64,000 nt of DNA from the NCBI RefSeq assembly GCF_011516645.4, contig NZ_CP088285.1, forward strand, positions 2,374,501 through 2,438,500. Reading direction: 5' to 3'. The notes beneath the pieces are model-generated. The model was not told the origin of the DNA. It worked only from the letters and a program-made list of their open reading frames with translations, and did no database searches. The position numbers were made by a program, and so were the translations under genes. The DNA is from Bradyrhizobium septentrionale. GTDB lineage: Bacteria > Pseudomonadota > Alphaproteobacteria > Rhizobiales > Xanthobacteraceae. Of the stretch, positions 19,705-30,429 are shown one piece after another. Numbering within the stretch: position 1 is the stretch's first letter; the number at the start of each line of letters is the position of its first letter.

Positions 19705-21684
19705 CTATGCGGCCGCCTCGATCTCCACGACGATCTTACCCGTCGTTACCTGCTCACCCTCGGCAACATCGATCGCCGACACCGTGCCCGCGACGCCGGC
19801 GGTGTGGACGTGCTCCATCTTCATCGCTTCCAGCGTCATCACCGGCTGGCCGGCCGCGACCTTGTCGCCGGCCTTCACCAGCACCGCGACGACCCGGCCG
19901 TTCATGGCGGCGCGCACCTTGCCATCGCCTCCGGCGGCCGACGCGCTCTCCGGCGGGGCGAGCGTGAGATCGCGCGCCGACAGCGTCACGCCGCGATGCA
20001 GGATGTAGAGCCGATCGCCGTCGCGCAGGAATTTTGCCTGCTCCATCAGGCCGTCATGGTGGAAACGGATGCTGTCCTGATCCAGCTCGTCGATCGCAAA
20101 GCTGAAGCGATCGCCGTTGCGGGTCGCGACGTAGCTGCCGTCGCGTTCGGGAACAATCTCGATCTCCTGCACGCCGTGGCCGAGATCTATCCGCAGGCCG
20201 AGCGGGAACGTCGCCGACAGCGACCGGCCGCGTTGCCAAGGCGGCGCGTGCGGATTGGTGACGTAGAGCAGCAGCGCCGCCAGCGCGAGGTCGCTACCCC
20301 GATCGGGCCGCGGCGCCAGCAACGCATCGCGGTTGTTGCCGATGAACGCCGTGGTCGCCTCACCCTTGGCGAAGACCGGATGGCGCAGGCAGTCGATCAG
20401 GAAACCCTGATTGGTGGTGACGCCGAAGGCCGTGACCTGCTCCAGGGCGCAGATCAGCTTGCCGCGCGCCTCGTCGCGGGTCTTGCCATGGCTGATGACC
20501 TTGGCGATCATCGAATCGTAGAACGGCGGAATCTCCGAGCCTGATTGCAGCGCGTGCTCGACGCGGATGGCATCGGGCATCTGCCAGCGCGCCATCGTGC
20601 CGGATTGCGGCATGAAGTCGTGCCCGGTGTCTTCCGAGCACAGCCGCACCTCGATGGCATGACCCGAGAACGGGATGTCCTCCTGCTTGAGGCCGAGCGG
20701 CTCACCGCCGGCGACGCGGAGCTGCAGCTCGACCAGATCGAGCCCGGTGATCGCCTCGGTGACGGGATGCTCGACCTGAAGCCGCGTGTTCATCTCCATG
20801 AAGTAGAAATTGCCGGCGCGATCAAGCAGGAATTCCAGTGTGCCGGCGCCTTCATAGCCGATCGCCTTGACGGCCTGCACGGCGACCGCACCCATCCGCG
20901 CGCGCAACTCCGGTGTCACCGCCGGCGACGGGGCCTCCTCGATCAGCTTCTGGTGCCGCCGCTGCACCGAGCAATCGCGCTCGCCGAGATGGATGGCGTT
21001 GCCATGGCGGTCGCCGAACACCTGGATCTCGATGTGGCGGGGATCGACGATCGCGCGCTCGAGGATCACGGTGGGATCGCCGAACGCGCCCTGCGCCTCC
21101 GACCGCGCGCTGCGCAGCGCGTCCGGAAAGGCCGCAGCGTCTGCGACGAGCCGCATGCCGCGGCCGCCGCCACCGGCGACCGCCTTGATCATCACGGGGA
21201 AACCAATCGCCTTGGCCTCCGTCAGCATCACGGCATCGCCCTGATCGGCGCCCTGATAGCCGGGCACGCAGGGCACGCCGGCCTTTTGCATGATCTCCTT
21301 GGCGCCGGCCTTGTTGCCCATCGCAAGGATCGCTTCCGGCGACGGGCCGATGAACACCAGCCCGGCATCGCGGCAGGCTTGCGCAAAGTCCTCGTTCTCG
21401 GCGAGGAAGCCGTAGCCGGGATGCACCGCGCCGGCGCCGCTCGCCTTGGCGGCTGCGATGATCGTGTCGATCTTCAGATAGGATTGCGCCGGCAGCGCCT
21501 CGCCGATCCGCACCGCCTGATCCGCCTCGCGCACATGTAGCGCGTCGCGGTCGGCGTCCGAATAGACTGCGACGACGCCATAGCCGAGCCGCCGCGCCGT
21601 GCGCATGACGCGCAGCGCGATCTCGCCGCGGTTGGCAATCAGGATCTTGAAGAACGGTGTCCGCTTCACGATTGCCCCACTCAT
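19705..21684 (-). CDS. Biotin-containing subunit of an acyl-CoA carboxylase (methylcrotonyl/geranyl-CoA type)
   Basis: 659 residues, the length of alpha subunits of methylcrotonyl-, geranyl- or propionyl-CoA carboxylase. The biotin carboxylase part starts FKILIANRGEIALRVMRTAR, with GYGFLAEN (about 92-99), an ATP-binding AVAGGGGRGMR stretch, and FMEMNTRLQVEHPVTE. The BCCP domain is at the C-terminus, with the biotin lysine K622 in LEAMKM. It carboxylates biotin with ATP and bicarbonate. Its ATG overlaps the stop of the carboxyltransferase gene (ATGA), so the subunits are coupled. With the acyl-CoA ligases and dehydrogenases of the region I infer carboxylation of a branched 2-enoyl-CoA; methylcrotonyl- versus geranyl-CoA cannot be decided by eye. 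Confidence 0.88.
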   Translation of the reverse strand: MSGAIVKRTPFFKILIANRGEIALRVMRTARRLGYGVVAVYSDADRDALHVREADQAVRIGEALPAQSYLKIDTIIAAAKASGAGAVHPGYGFLAENEDFAQACRDAGLVFIGPSPEAILAMGNKAGAKEIMQKAGVPCVPGYQGADQGDAVMLTEAKAIGFPVMIKAVAGGGGRGMRLVADAAAFPDALRSARSEAQGAFGDPTVILERAIVDPRHIEIQVFGDRHGNAIHLGERDCSVQRRHQKLIEEAPSPAVTPELRARMGAVAVQAVKAIGYEGAGTLEFLLDRAGNFYFMEMNTRLQVEHPVTEAITGLDLVELQLRVAGGEPLGLKQEDIPFSGHAIEVRLCSEDTGHDFMPQSGTMARWQMPDAIRVEHALQSGSEIPPFYDSMIAKVISHGKTRDEARGKLICALEQVTAFGVTTNQGFLIDCLRHPVFAKGEATTAFIGNNRDALLAPRPDRGSDLALAALLLYVTNPHAPPWQRGRSLSATFPLGLRIDLGHGVQEIEIVPERDGSYVATRNGDRFSFAIDELDQDSIRFHHDGLMEQAKFLRDGDRLYILHRGVTLSARDLTLAPPESASAAGGDGKVRAAMNGRVVAVLVKAGDKVAAGQPVMTLEAMKMEHVHTAGVAGTVSAIDVAEGEQVTTGKIVVEIEAAA

Positions 21685-23297
21685 GGCCGCGCCACCGAGA
21701 ACTGCATGCGCAGCGGGGTGCGCGCCTCGGCCTCGCGGCAGATCGCCAGCACCTCGGCGAGCACGCTGCGGGTGTCGCGCGGATCGATCACGCCGTCGTC
21801 GAGCACGCGGGCGCTGGTCGAGAACACGTCCATCTGGCCATCGAACACGCCCACAATCTGCGCCTTCATCGCCTCCAGCTTCTCCCTCTCGATCGGCTTG
21901 CCACGCCGCGCGGCGGCGGCTTCAGTGACGATCGCCATGGTTTCGGCGGCCTGCTCACCACCCATCACCGCGGTCTTGGCATTGGGCCAGGAGAAGCAGA
22001 AGCGCGGATGGAAACCGCGGCCGCACATGCCGTAATTGCCGGCGCCGAACGAGGCGCCGCAATACAGGGTGATCTGCGGCACCGTCGCCGAGGTCACCGC
22101 CTGGATCATCTTGGAGCCATGCTTGATCATGCCGGCTTCTTCATAGGCCTTGCCCACCATGTAGCCGGTGGTGTTGTTCATATAGAGGATCGGCGTGCGC
22201 GACTGGCAGCAAGCCTGGATGAAGTGCGTCGCCTTGTTGGCGCCGGGCACGTCGAGCGGGCCATTGTTGGTGATGATGCCGATCGCCTGCCCTTCGATAC
22301 GGGCGTGACCGCACACCGTCGCCGGGCCGTAATTTGAGCCGAATTCGGTGAAGTCGGAATCGTCGATGAAGCGCGCGATCGCCTGGCGGATGTCGACGGG
22401 GCGCTTGTGGTCCATCGGCATGATGCCGAGCAGTTCCTCGGCGTCATAGCGCGGCGGCTTGAACGCGGCCGGCTCCGATCTCGGTCGATCCCATGGCAGC
22501 TTGGCCATGATCTCGCGCGCGATGCGGAGCGCATCGCGGTCGTCCTCGGCGAGATAATCGCCGAGGCCCGAGATCGAGGTGTGCATCTCGGCGCCGCCGA
22601 GCTCCTCCTCGGTCGCGATCTCGCCGGTGGCAGCCTTCAGCAAGGGCGGCCCGGCCAGGAAGGCGCGGGTGCGGCCGCGCAACATCACGATGTAATCGGA
22701 GAGGCCGGTCTGATACGCGCCACCCGCGGTCGAGGAGCCATGGGTGACGGTGACGACAGGAAGCCCCGCCGCCGACAGCCGCGCGAGATTGCGGAAGATA
22801 TTGCCGCCTCTGACAAAGTCCTCGACCCGGTAGCGCAGCAGATTGGCTCCGGCACTCTCGACGAGCTGCACATAGGGCAGCTTGTTCTCCAGCGCGAGCT
22901 CCTGCACCCGCAGCGTCTTGTCGAGGCCATAGGGCTGCAGCGCGCCGGCATCGATGCCGGCATCATTGGCGCTGATCATGCAGCGGATGCCGGAGACGAA
23001 GCCGATGCCGGCAACCAGCCCGCCGCCGGGCACGCTCTTGTCGGCGTCAGCCAAATCGAACATGTAGCCGGCGAGCGTCGAGAGTTCGAGGAAGGGCGAG
23101 CCGGGATCGAGCACCAGCGCAACGCGCTCGCGCGGCAACAGCTGGCCGCGCTTGTGGAAGCGGTCCTTTGCCGCGGCGGAGGCCGCGCGGGTCCGCTCCT
23201 CCAGCCCCCGCATCCGGGCGATCAGCGCCAGCATGCCGTCGCGATTGCCCTGGAAGCCGGCGCTGCCGGTGGAAATCGTATTCTCGATAATGGCCAC
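21681..23297 (-). CDS. Carboxyltransferase subunit of the acyl-CoA carboxylase
   Basis: 538 residues with a GTG start at 23297. I chose this start because it gives the normal N-terminus of the family (AIIENTISTGSAGFQGN), matches the family length of about 535, has GGAG eight bases upstream, and overlaps the TAG of the preceding ligase by one base (TAGTG). Both crotonase-like halves are present: the N-terminal half with RERVALVLDPGSPFLELS and THGSSTAGGAYQTGLSDY, and the C-terminal half with GIITNNGPLDVPGANKATHF, LYMNNTTGYMVG and CGASFGAGNYGMCGRGF. It transfers carboxyl from biotin to the acyl-CoA and forms a large complex with the alpha subunit encoded next. Confidence 0.9.
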   Translation of the reverse strand: MAIIENTISTGSAGFQGNRDGMLALIARMRGLEERTRAASAAAKDRFHKRGQLLPRERVALVLDPGSPFLELSTLAGYMFDLADADKSVPGGGLVAGIGFVSGIRCMISANDAGIDAGALQPYGLDKTLRVQELALENKLPYVQLVESAGANLLRYRVEDFVRGGNIFRNLARLSAAGLPVVTVTHGSSTAGGAYQTGLSDYIVMLRGRTRAFLAGPPLLKAATGEIATEEELGGAEMHTSISGLGDYLAEDDRDALRIAREIMAKLPWDRPRSEPAAFKPPRYDAEELLGIMPMDHKRPVDIRQAIARFIDDSDFTEFGSNYGPATVCGHARIEGQAIGIITNNGPLDVPGANKATHFIQACCQSRTPILYMNNTTGYMVGKAYEEAGMIKHGSKMIQAVTSATVPQITLYCGASFGAGNYGMCGRGFHPRFCFSWPNAKTAVMGGEQAAETMAIVTEAAAARRGKPIEREKLEAMKAQIVGVFDGQMDVFSTSARVLDDGVIDPRDTRSVLAEVLAICREAEARTPLRMQFSVARP

Positions 23298-24895
23298 TAG
23301 GCGCGCTCCACAAAATGCCCGCTGTATTGCTGCCGCAGCTCGACCTTGCGCAGCTTGCCGGTCGCGGTCATCGGCATTTCCTCGAGGATACGCACCAGCT
23401 TCGGCACCTGGAAGCCGCCGAGATGCTTTCTGCAATGCGCCTCGATGCCGGCCTCGTCAGCCACCGCGCCGGGCTTCAGCTTGACGAAGGCGGAAACCGC
23501 CTCGCCCCATTGCGGATGCGGCAGCCCGACCACGGCAGCGTTCTGCACGGCGGGGTGCGCCAGCAACGTCTCCTCGATCTTGACGGAGGCGACATTCTCG
23601 CCACCCGACTTGATCATGTCCTTCTTGCGGTCGAGGAACAGCACCTCGCCATTGCCGTCGATCAGGGCAAGGTCGCCGGTATGGTGCCAGCCGAACTTGC
23701 GCGCTTCCTCGGTCGATTTGGGGTCCTTGTAATAGCCCATCATCACGTTGGGCCCGCGATGCACCAGCTCGCCGATCTCGCCGCGCGGCAGAAGGTTGCC
23801 GTTGTCGTCCATGATCGCGGTCTCGTTGACAACAAGCGACTCGCCCCAGTAATTGCCGAAGCGGTCGAGCTGCACCTCCGGCCGCGACATCGTGGTCGCC
23901 GGGTACATTTCGGTCTGGCCGCTGGACAGCACGAAATTCGGGCACAAGTCCGCCATCGCGCGTTCGAGCAGCGGCTTGCCCATCGGCGCCATGGTGTAGA
24001 TGCAGCAGCGCAGGCCCGACAGGTCGTAGTCGCGCCGGCGCGGATGATCGAGGATCGCCTGGTACATCAGCGACAGGCCGACGAACACGCTGAGCCGATC
24101 GCGGACGATCGCCTCCATGCAGACCACCGGATCGAAGCCGCGCATCAACGCCATGCGGCCGCCGACCGAGAGATAGCTCAGCAGCAGCACATGGCCGGCG
24201 CAGTGGAACAGCGGAAACTGCCCGGTGATCCCGTCGTCACGCGAGAGCTGCATCTCGATGCAGTTGCTCATCACGGCCATCACCACCGCGAGGTGGCAAT
24301 GCATCGCGCCCTTCGGCCGCGACGTCGTGCCCGACGTGTAGATGATCATCGCAAGATCGCGGTCGTTGATCTCGATCTCGGGCTCGATATCGGATTGCCC
24401 TTCCAGGAGATCGTTGAAGCTTTGCAGCCCGGTCTTGCCGGCATTGCCGGTCAGGTCGATCGCGATCATCTCCATGGCGCGCGCTTCCAATGCGGCGCGC
24501 CGGTCAGCCTGAGCGTGCAGATTGTCATCGATGATGGCAAAGCGCACCTCGGCATGGCCGAGGATGTAGTCCATGTCGGACGGTCCGAGCATGGTGTTGA
24601 TCGGCACCCAGACCAGGCCGGCGCGGTGGATGCCGAACAGTGCTTTGACGAACTCGACGGAGTTGTTGCAGATGGTCGAGATCTTTTCGCCTGACTTCAA
24701 CCCGCGCTGCACCAGATGATTGGCAAAGCGATTGGCGTCGCGTTCGAGCTCGGTGAAGGTGACCTGCCTGCCGCCGTCGGTCAGCGCGACGCGATCCGGA
24801 AACCGCCGCGCGGCACGCTTCAAGAGGTCGCCGATCGCGACCCGCCCGATGCGGCCCGGCCCGGTGACGCCGCCGGTTGCTAAGAGGTTGTCCAT
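23297..24895 (-). CDS. AMP-forming fatty-acid/carboxylic-acid CoA ligase
   Basis: 532 residues, ANL superfamily. The signature is MIIYTSGTTSRPKGAMH (about 186-202); a serine replaces the usual glycine in TTSRPKG. Later motifs are SSGQTEMYPAT, GWHHTGDLALIDGNGEVLFLD-type A7/A8 and the C-terminal PMTATGKLRKVEL with the catalytic lysine. It activates an acid to its CoA ester. It lies immediately upstream of, and overlaps, the carboxyltransferase gene, so the likely order of reactions is activation, dehydrogenation (by the acyl-CoA dehydrogenases elsewhere in the region) and carboxylation. The exact acid is unknown. Confidence 0.88.
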   Translation of the reverse strand: MDNLLATGGVTGPGRIGRVAIGDLLKRAARRFPDRVALTDGGRQVTFTELERDANRFANHLVQRGLKSGEKISTICNNSVEFVKALFGIHRAGLVWVPINTMLGPSDMDYILGHAEVRFAIIDDNLHAQADRRAALEARAMEMIAIDLTGNAGKTGLQSFNDLLEGQSDIEPEIEINDRDLAMIIYTSGTTSRPKGAMHCHLAVVMAVMSNCIEMQLSRDDGITGQFPLFHCAGHVLLLSYLSVGGRMALMRGFDPVVCMEAIVRDRLSVFVGLSLMYQAILDHPRRRDYDLSGLRCCIYTMAPMGKPLLERAMADLCPNFVLSSGQTEMYPATTMSRPEVQLDRFGNYWGESLVVNETAIMDDNGNLLPRGEIGELVHRGPNVMMGYYKDPKSTEEARKFGWHHTGDLALIDGNGEVLFLDRKKDMIKSGGENVASVKIEETLLAHPAVQNAAVVGLPHPQWGEAVSAFVKLKPGAVADEAGIEAHCRKHLGGFQVPKLVRILEEMPMTATGKLRKVELRQQYSGHFVERA

Positions 24896-24911
24896 GTGTT
24901 TCCTCCTCCAT

Positions 24912-25027
24912 CGTCATTGCGAGGAACTCGCGACAAAAATTGCAAAGCAATTTTGCGCTGAAGCGACCAAGCAATCCATTCTTCCCACGCGGCAAGATAG
25001 ATTGCTTCGCTCCGCTCGCAATGACGG
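24912..25027. repeat. Dispersed repeat, family E (CGTCATTGCGAG ... CTCGCAATGACGG)
   Basis: Inverted ends CGTCATTGCGAG and CTCGCAATGACG enclose two further hairpins (AAATTGCAAAGCAATTT and AGATTGCTTCGCTCCGCTCGC). It sits between the cleavage-enzyme and ligase genes, inside the probable operon. Confidence 0.8.
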
Positions 25028-25038
25028 CGGGGTTGACG

Positions 25039-25911
25039 TCAGTGCCTGACCCCAAAAATCTGCCTCGCTTCTACCGGGCTCGCGATCTCGCGGCCGGCAC
25101 GGCGCGCACAGGCGGCAAGCCCCTCGACGAGCTGCCCGTTCGAGGTCACCTTGGTGCCGTCGCCGAGATAGAACGTGTCTTCCAGCCCGCTGCGCAGATG
25201 GCCGCCGAGATCGGCGGCGCGCTGGTGCAGCGGCCAGATCTCGCCGCGGCCGATCGCGGTGACCTGCCAATGCGCGTCCGGCGCCTTCAGCTTCAGGAGG
25301 ATCGGCAGCAGCTCCGGATCGGCCGGCATGCCCGAGGCGACGCCCATGACGAAATTGTATTCGAGCGGCCCGGAATACATGCCGGTCTGCCGGTACATGC
25401 CGACGCAGCGCACGATGCCGACATCGAAGCCGAAGCATTCGAATTCGGGGATGGTGCCGGCGACCTTCATCACGTCGAGATAGTCCTGCACCTTCTCGAC
25501 CGCGTTATCGAACATCATCGGCGGCCAGGCCCAGGTGTTGTCGGCCTTGACCTTCAGATAATTCAGCGAGCCGGCGTTGCAGGCGGCGATCTCGGGCTTG
25601 GTCTCGCGCACACAGTCGAGCGCGCCCTGGTAGTTCGGGCCGGAGGTCCCCGTGGTGTGATTGATGATCACGCCGGGGCAGGCCTCGCGGATCGCCTGCT
25701 GGATCTCCTTGCTGACGCTGACCTCCCATGACGGCAGGTGGCCCTTGGTCGCCTCCTGCTGGCGCAGATGGATGTGCATGATGCTGGCGCCGGCGTTGAA
25801 CGCAGCCCTGGCCTCGCGCGCCATCTGTTCCGGCGTCACCGGAACGTTGTGCTGCTTGGGGTCGGTAAGCACGCCGTTCAGCGCGCAGGTGATGACGGCC
25901 TTGTCGCTCAT
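25039..25911 (-). CDS. Beta-keto acid cleavage enzyme (3-keto-5-aminohexanoate cleavage family)
   Basis: 290 residues from the ATG giving MSDKAVITCALNGVL; a longer start 17 codons upstream has no family similarity. The zinc ligands H46 and H48 (ASIMHIHLR) are at the same numbers as in the characterised lysine-fermentation enzyme, and the conserved ITGRG-like phrase appears as TAIGRGEIWPL near 220-230. BKACE enzymes condense a beta-keto acid with acetyl-CoA and give acetoacetate plus a shorter acyl-CoA. It heads the operon that continues with the ligase and the carboxylase, and is divergent from a Liv-type binding protein. I infer that it handles a beta-keto acid arising in the same pathway. 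Confidence 0.88.
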   Translation of the reverse strand: MSDKAVITCALNGVLTDPKQHNVPVTPEQMAREARAAFNAGASIMHIHLRQQEATKGHLPSWEVSVSKEIQQAIREACPGVIINHTTGTSGPNYQGALDCVRETKPEIAACNAGSLNYLKVKADNTWAWPPMMFDNAVEKVQDYLDVMKVAGTIPEFECFGFDVGIVRCVGMYRQTGMYSGPLEYNFVMGVASGMPADPELLPILLKLKAPDAHWQVTAIGRGEIWPLHQRAADLGGHLRSGLEDTFYLGDGTKVTSNGQLVEGLAACARRAGREIASPVEARQIFGVRH

Positions 25912-25987
25912 GGCGTCTCGCTTGTCCGGGTTGCAGCGCACATGCGCCGTTGGTTTTCCCATGATGAGAAATTTGCCGTCGCGCCAT

Positions 25988-26051
25988 CTTGCGTTGACTG
26001 GCTAAGTCGATGGGCCCACGCCGGAATCCGTCGCCAGCCGGTTAACACAAG
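25988..26051. promoter_or_regulatory. Spaced inverted repeat in the divergent promoter region (site 1)
   Basis: CTTGCGTTGACTGGCT (25988-26003) is faced by AGCCGGTTAACACAAG (26036-26051), the reverse complement with three mismatches. The same pair, similarly spaced, is found at 31621-31687, the other divergent promoter of the catabolic region. I infer a shared operator. The rest of 25912-26130 has no gene. Confidence 0.5.
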
Positions 26052-26130
26052 ACGCAGAGCCCACGTGACGCATAGCCTCAGCTTGCCAAGCAAAAGCGGC
26101 GCAACAAGCCGGCATCACGGGGAGAACGTC

Positions 26131-27354
26131 ATGGTCTCGATCAACCGGCGCACATGGCTCACCGGCGCGGCAGGCGCTGGCCTTGCCGCAGTCGCAGGCC
26201 TGCGGCCTTCGCTTGCCGAGGACACGCCCGGCGTCACCGCGACCGAGATCAGGATCGGCAGCACCACCTCGCTCAGTGGCCCGGTGTCGGCGCTCGGCGT
26301 GCAGGCGCGATGCCAGGAAGCCTACTTCAAGATGCTCAACGAGCAGGGCGGCATCGCCGGTCGGCAGATCAAGTACATCTATTACGACGACGCGTTCAAT
26401 CCGGCGAAGACGGTCGAGCAGGTGCGCCGCCTGATCGAAAGCGACAATGTCGCCTTCCTGTTCAACATGCTCGGCACCGCGCCGAACTCGTCCGTCGTCA
26501 AATACATCAACGCCGCAAAAGTCCCGCATCTGTTCCTGTCGGTGAACGGCGACAAATGGGGCGACTACCAGAGCTATCCCTGGACGATGGGCTTTGCGCC
26601 GAGCGCGCGCACCGAGGCGCAAGTGTTCGTCAAATATGCGCTGAGCCAGAACAAGGACGCGAAGTTCGCGGTGCTGTACCAGAACGACGATCTCGGCAAG
26701 GATTTCGTCGCCGGCGCCAAGGATGTGCTGGGCGAGCGGTTCGCGACATCGGCCGTGGTGGCGTCGCATGAGGTCACCGATCCCACGATCGATTCCCAGA
26801 TCGTCACCCTGCGCGGCGCCAATCCCGATGTGCTGATCTCGGGCACGACGGCAAAGTTCTGCGCGCAGTCGATCCGCAAGATCTACGAGCTCGGCTGGAA
26901 GCCGATGCACTTTATTGCGAGCGGCGCCGCCTCGATCTCGTCGACCATCGCGCCGGTTGGTCTGGACAAGTCGCAGGGCACGATCTCGTCGGCCTATGTG
27001 AAGGACGTCGCCGATCCGGCCTGGGCCAATGATCCCGGCGTGAAGACCTTTCTCGCCTTCATGGAAAAATACTTCCCCGACGGCAATCCGAAGGAAGGCT
27101 ACAATCTCTACGCCTACACGGTGGCGCAGGTGTTGAAGATCGTGCTCGAGCAATGCAAGGGCAACTTTAGCCGCGACAACATCATGGCGCAGGCGAACAA
27201 TCTGAAAGATATCGAGATCCCGACGCTGTTGCCCGGCATCCGTGTCAACACCAGCCCGACCAACCATCACCCGCTGCAGCAGCTTCAGCTGCAACGGATC
27301 GAAGGGCCCGGCTGGTTGCGGTTCGGCGAGGTGATCCAGGGCGCGAATTTGTGA
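26131..27354 (+). CDS. Branched-chain-amino-acid-type ABC substrate-binding protein (orphan)
   Basis: 407 residues; the ATG at 26131 has GGGGAGA upstream. The N-terminus MVSINRRTWLTGAAGAGLAA has a twin arginine followed by W-L, so Tat export is likely, with cleavage near LAEDTP. The mature part has the Peripla_BP_6 pattern: TEIRIGSTTSLSGPVSALGV, YFKMLNEQGGIAGRQIKYIYYDDAFNPAKTVE-type phrase and later FAVLYQNDDLGKDFV. Such proteins bind amino acids, aromatic or other carboxylates in the periplasm. No permease or ATPase gene is nearby, so it must use a transporter encoded elsewhere. It is divergent from the cleavage-enzyme operon. Confidence 0.9.
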   Translation: MVSINRRTWLTGAAGAGLAAVAGLRPSLAEDTPGVTATEIRIGSTTSLSGPVSALGVQARCQEAYFKMLNEQGGIAGRQIKYIYYDDAFNPAKTVEQVRRLIESDNVAFLFNMLGTAPNSSVVKYINAAKVPHLFLSVNGDKWGDYQSYPWTMGFAPSARTEAQVFVKYALSQNKDAKFAVLYQNDDLGKDFVAGAKDVLGERFATSAVVASHEVTDPTIDSQIVTLRGANPDVLISGTTAKFCAQSIRKIYELGWKPMHFIASGAASISSTIAPVGLDKSQGTISSAYVKDVADPAWANDPGVKTFLAFMEKYFPDGNPKEGYNLYAYTVAQVLKIVLEQCKGNFSRDNIMAQANNLKDIEIPTLLPGIRVNTSPTNHHPLQQLQLQRIEGPGWLRFGEVIQGANL

Positions 27355-27373
27355 GCGGAGAAGAATCCGAAGT

Positions 27374-27491
27374 GTCGTCCCGGCGAAGGCCGGGACCCAT
27401 ACCGCGTGATCTATCGGTGGCGCGGGATGACAGACACCCGCCAAAACAACAAACAGCCGTGGTTATGGGTCCCGGCCTTCGCCGGGACGAC
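27374..27491. repeat. Dispersed palindromic repeat, family B
   Basis: Bounded by GTCGTCCCGGCGAAGGCCGG and CCGGGACGAC, with inverted GGGACCCAT/ATGGGTCCC. It lies between the convergent binding-protein and AraC genes. Confidence 0.85.
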
Positions 27492-27499
27492 GGCGACAT

Positions 27500-28318
27500 T
27501 TACGTCAGCGCGCGCTCGCTCGCCGCCTGCCCGGTGCGGTAGATCGCAAGATCCCGTGAGCCGGAGAAGATCGCGCGCGGCTTCAGGCCATAGAAGCGCC
27601 GGATCGAGTGGCTGAAATGGGTGCTATCGGGATAGCCGATGTCCTGCGCGAGATGCGCGAGATTGATGTCCTGGTTGGCGAAGTACAGCAGATGCCGCGC
27701 GCGCTTCCAGGCGCGGAAGGAGCGGAACGAGATCCCGGTCTCCTCCTTGAACAGATGCAGGAAACGCGAGGGCGATAGACCGGCGTCGGTGGCGCAGCCC
27801 GCCGCGGTCACCGGCTCGCCGGAGAATTGCCCGATGCGGCCGATGGCGCGCACGACGCGCGGATCGAGCGCGCGTTGCGGCAGCGCGTCGCCGAAGCACA
27901 TCGTGTCGAACTCGGCATTCGCAATCGCGTCGCGATGCTGCATCTCGGCGAGTGTCGCATAGGCGGCGCGGATACGACCCGCGAACAGATGCGAGTCCGA
28001 TCCCTGCAGGCGGCGGGCGACCGCCTCCAGCGTGCCGTCGGGCACGCTCTCCGGCTCGATCGCAACGCAGATCGCCGAACGATACTCGCTGGTGATGGTG
28101 TGGCGCAGGTTCGGCATCGTCACGGCGAGTTCGCCATGGGACTCGCGGCCTTCGCTGGTCGACAGATGCAACCCGTCGCGGATCGCGACATAGACATGGA
28201 ATGCGCCGGGACAGCGTTCGCGCGGGCGGCCGAGCAGCCCGGCATAGAACACCCGTTCCGGCGTGATCAGCATCCGGTGGCCGGATTGCTCGCCCTTTGC
28301 GTTCACGATCGCGTCCAT
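27500..28318 (-). CDS. AraC-family transcriptional regulator
   Basis: 272 residues. The start at 28318 is decided by a strong SD, GAGGAGG, seven bases upstream; longer frames run through repeat DNA. The N-terminal 170 residues (LITPERVFYAGLLGRPRERC, CPGAFHVYVAIRDGLHL) look like an effector-binding domain. The C-terminus has the two helix-turn-helix motifs of AraC regulators: ATDAGLSPSRFLHLFKEETG and LAHLAQDIGYPDSTHFSHSI, with the usual RRFYGLKP ending. It lies on the same strand as, and downstream of, the GST and acyl-CoA dehydrogenase genes and between the two promoter regions that share an inverted repeat, so it is the obvious candidate regulator of this catabolic block (inference). Confidence 0.88.
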   Translation of the reverse strand: MDAIVNAKGEQSGHRMLITPERVFYAGLLGRPRERCPGAFHVYVAIRDGLHLSTSEGRESHGELAVTMPNLRHTITSEYRSAICVAIEPESVPDGTLEAVARRLQGSDSHLFAGRIRAAYATLAEMQHRDAIANAEFDTMCFGDALPQRALDPRVVRAIGRIGQFSGEPVTAAGCATDAGLSPSRFLHLFKEETGISFRSFRAWKRARHLLYFANQDINLAHLAQDIGYPDSTHFSHSIRRFYGLKPRAIFSGSRDLAIYRTGQAASERALT

Positions 28319-28402
28319 GGCGGTTCCTCCTCGCGCGGCTCTTTGGGCCGCTGCGGCGGGAGCTACCATAGCGCAAATTCGCAACCTGTCACCGACGCTG
28401 AA

Positions 28403-28446
28403 CGTCGTCATTCCGGGGCGATGCGACGCATTGCCCCGGAACGACG
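28403..28446. repeat. Short copy of family A repeat
   Basis: CGTCGTCATTCCGGGGC and an imperfect GCCCCGGAACGACG form a compact hairpin between the GST and AraC genes. Confidence 0.75.
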
Positions 28447-28452
28447 GGAAAG

Positions 28453-29108
28453 TTACGGCCGCGCGCGCGGCGCAACATTCTGTTCCTGCCCGGCTTTTTG
28501 TTCCGCCGCCACCGCGCGCTTGTAACCGTCGCGCTGCTGCAGCCGCGCCCAATAGGCCGCGACATTCGGCCCGAAATCCTTGGCAAGGCCGATATTGCCG
28601 GCGAGCCGGAGCGCATAGCCGTTGGCGATGTCGGCGGCGGTGAAGCGTTCCGCGCAGAGGAATTCCGAATTCGCCGCTGCCGCCTCGACCGCGCGCAGCC
28701 GACCGAGGAACCATTTTGCATAGTCGCCCGAGACCTGCGGGTTGCGCCGCTCCTCCGGTTCGAGCTGGCTGTAGCGGAGCACCAGTGTCTGCGGAAAGGT
28801 CAGCGTCGCGTCGGAGAAATACATCCAGTTCAGGAACGCGCCATAGGCCGGCTCGTCGGGACCTACGATCAGCGGCGTCGGGCCGTATTTGGTGCCGAGA
28901 TAATGGCAGATGCCGGAGGACTCCGTCATCTTCGTCTCGCCATCGATCATGAACGGGATGGTGCCGAGCGGATTGATGCCGAGATATTCCTTGGCGAACA
29001 CGCGCGGCGGGAACGGCAGCATCTTCAGCTCATAGGGAAGCCCGAGCTCCTCCAGCATCCACAGCGGACGGAACGAGCGCGCGGCGTCGCAGTGATACAG
29101 CGTGATCA

Positions 29109-29109
<1 letters not shown>
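28453..29109 (-). CDS. Glutathione S-transferase family protein
   Basis: 218 residues. The thioredoxin-like N-terminal domain starts ITLYHCDAARSFRPLWMLEE and has the conserved cis-proline region GTIPFMID and the glutathione gamma-glutamate contact MTESSGICHYL (about 62-72). The helical C-terminal domain contains ERFTAADIANGYAL. The ATG overlaps the stop of the acyl-CoA dehydrogenase gene (TGATG), so it is in that operon. Family members conjugate glutathione, isomerise, or act as peroxidases. In a catabolic operon a role in isomerisation or detoxification of an intermediate is possible, but it cannot be read from the sequence. Confidence 0.87.
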
Positions 29110-30278
<1,169 letters not shown>

Positions 30279-30292
30279 GTTTCCTTGATCCT

Positions 30293-30419
30293 CGTCATTC
30301 CGGGGCGATGCGAAGCATCGAACCCGGAATCCATTTCACATCGAATCTGCCGCCCGATGGATTCCGGGCTCGCGCTCCGCGCGCCCTCAGGTGCGCAATT
30401 GCGCACCGGGGAATGACGG
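30293..30419. repeat. Dispersed palindromic repeat, family A
   Basis: It runs from CGTCATTCCGGGGCGATGCG to GGGGAATGACGG, with internal GGAATCCAT / ATGGATTCC arms and an extra GGTGCGCAATTGCGCACC hairpin. It separates the two dehydrogenase genes. Confidence 0.85.
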
Positions 30420-30429
30420 AGCAAATTCA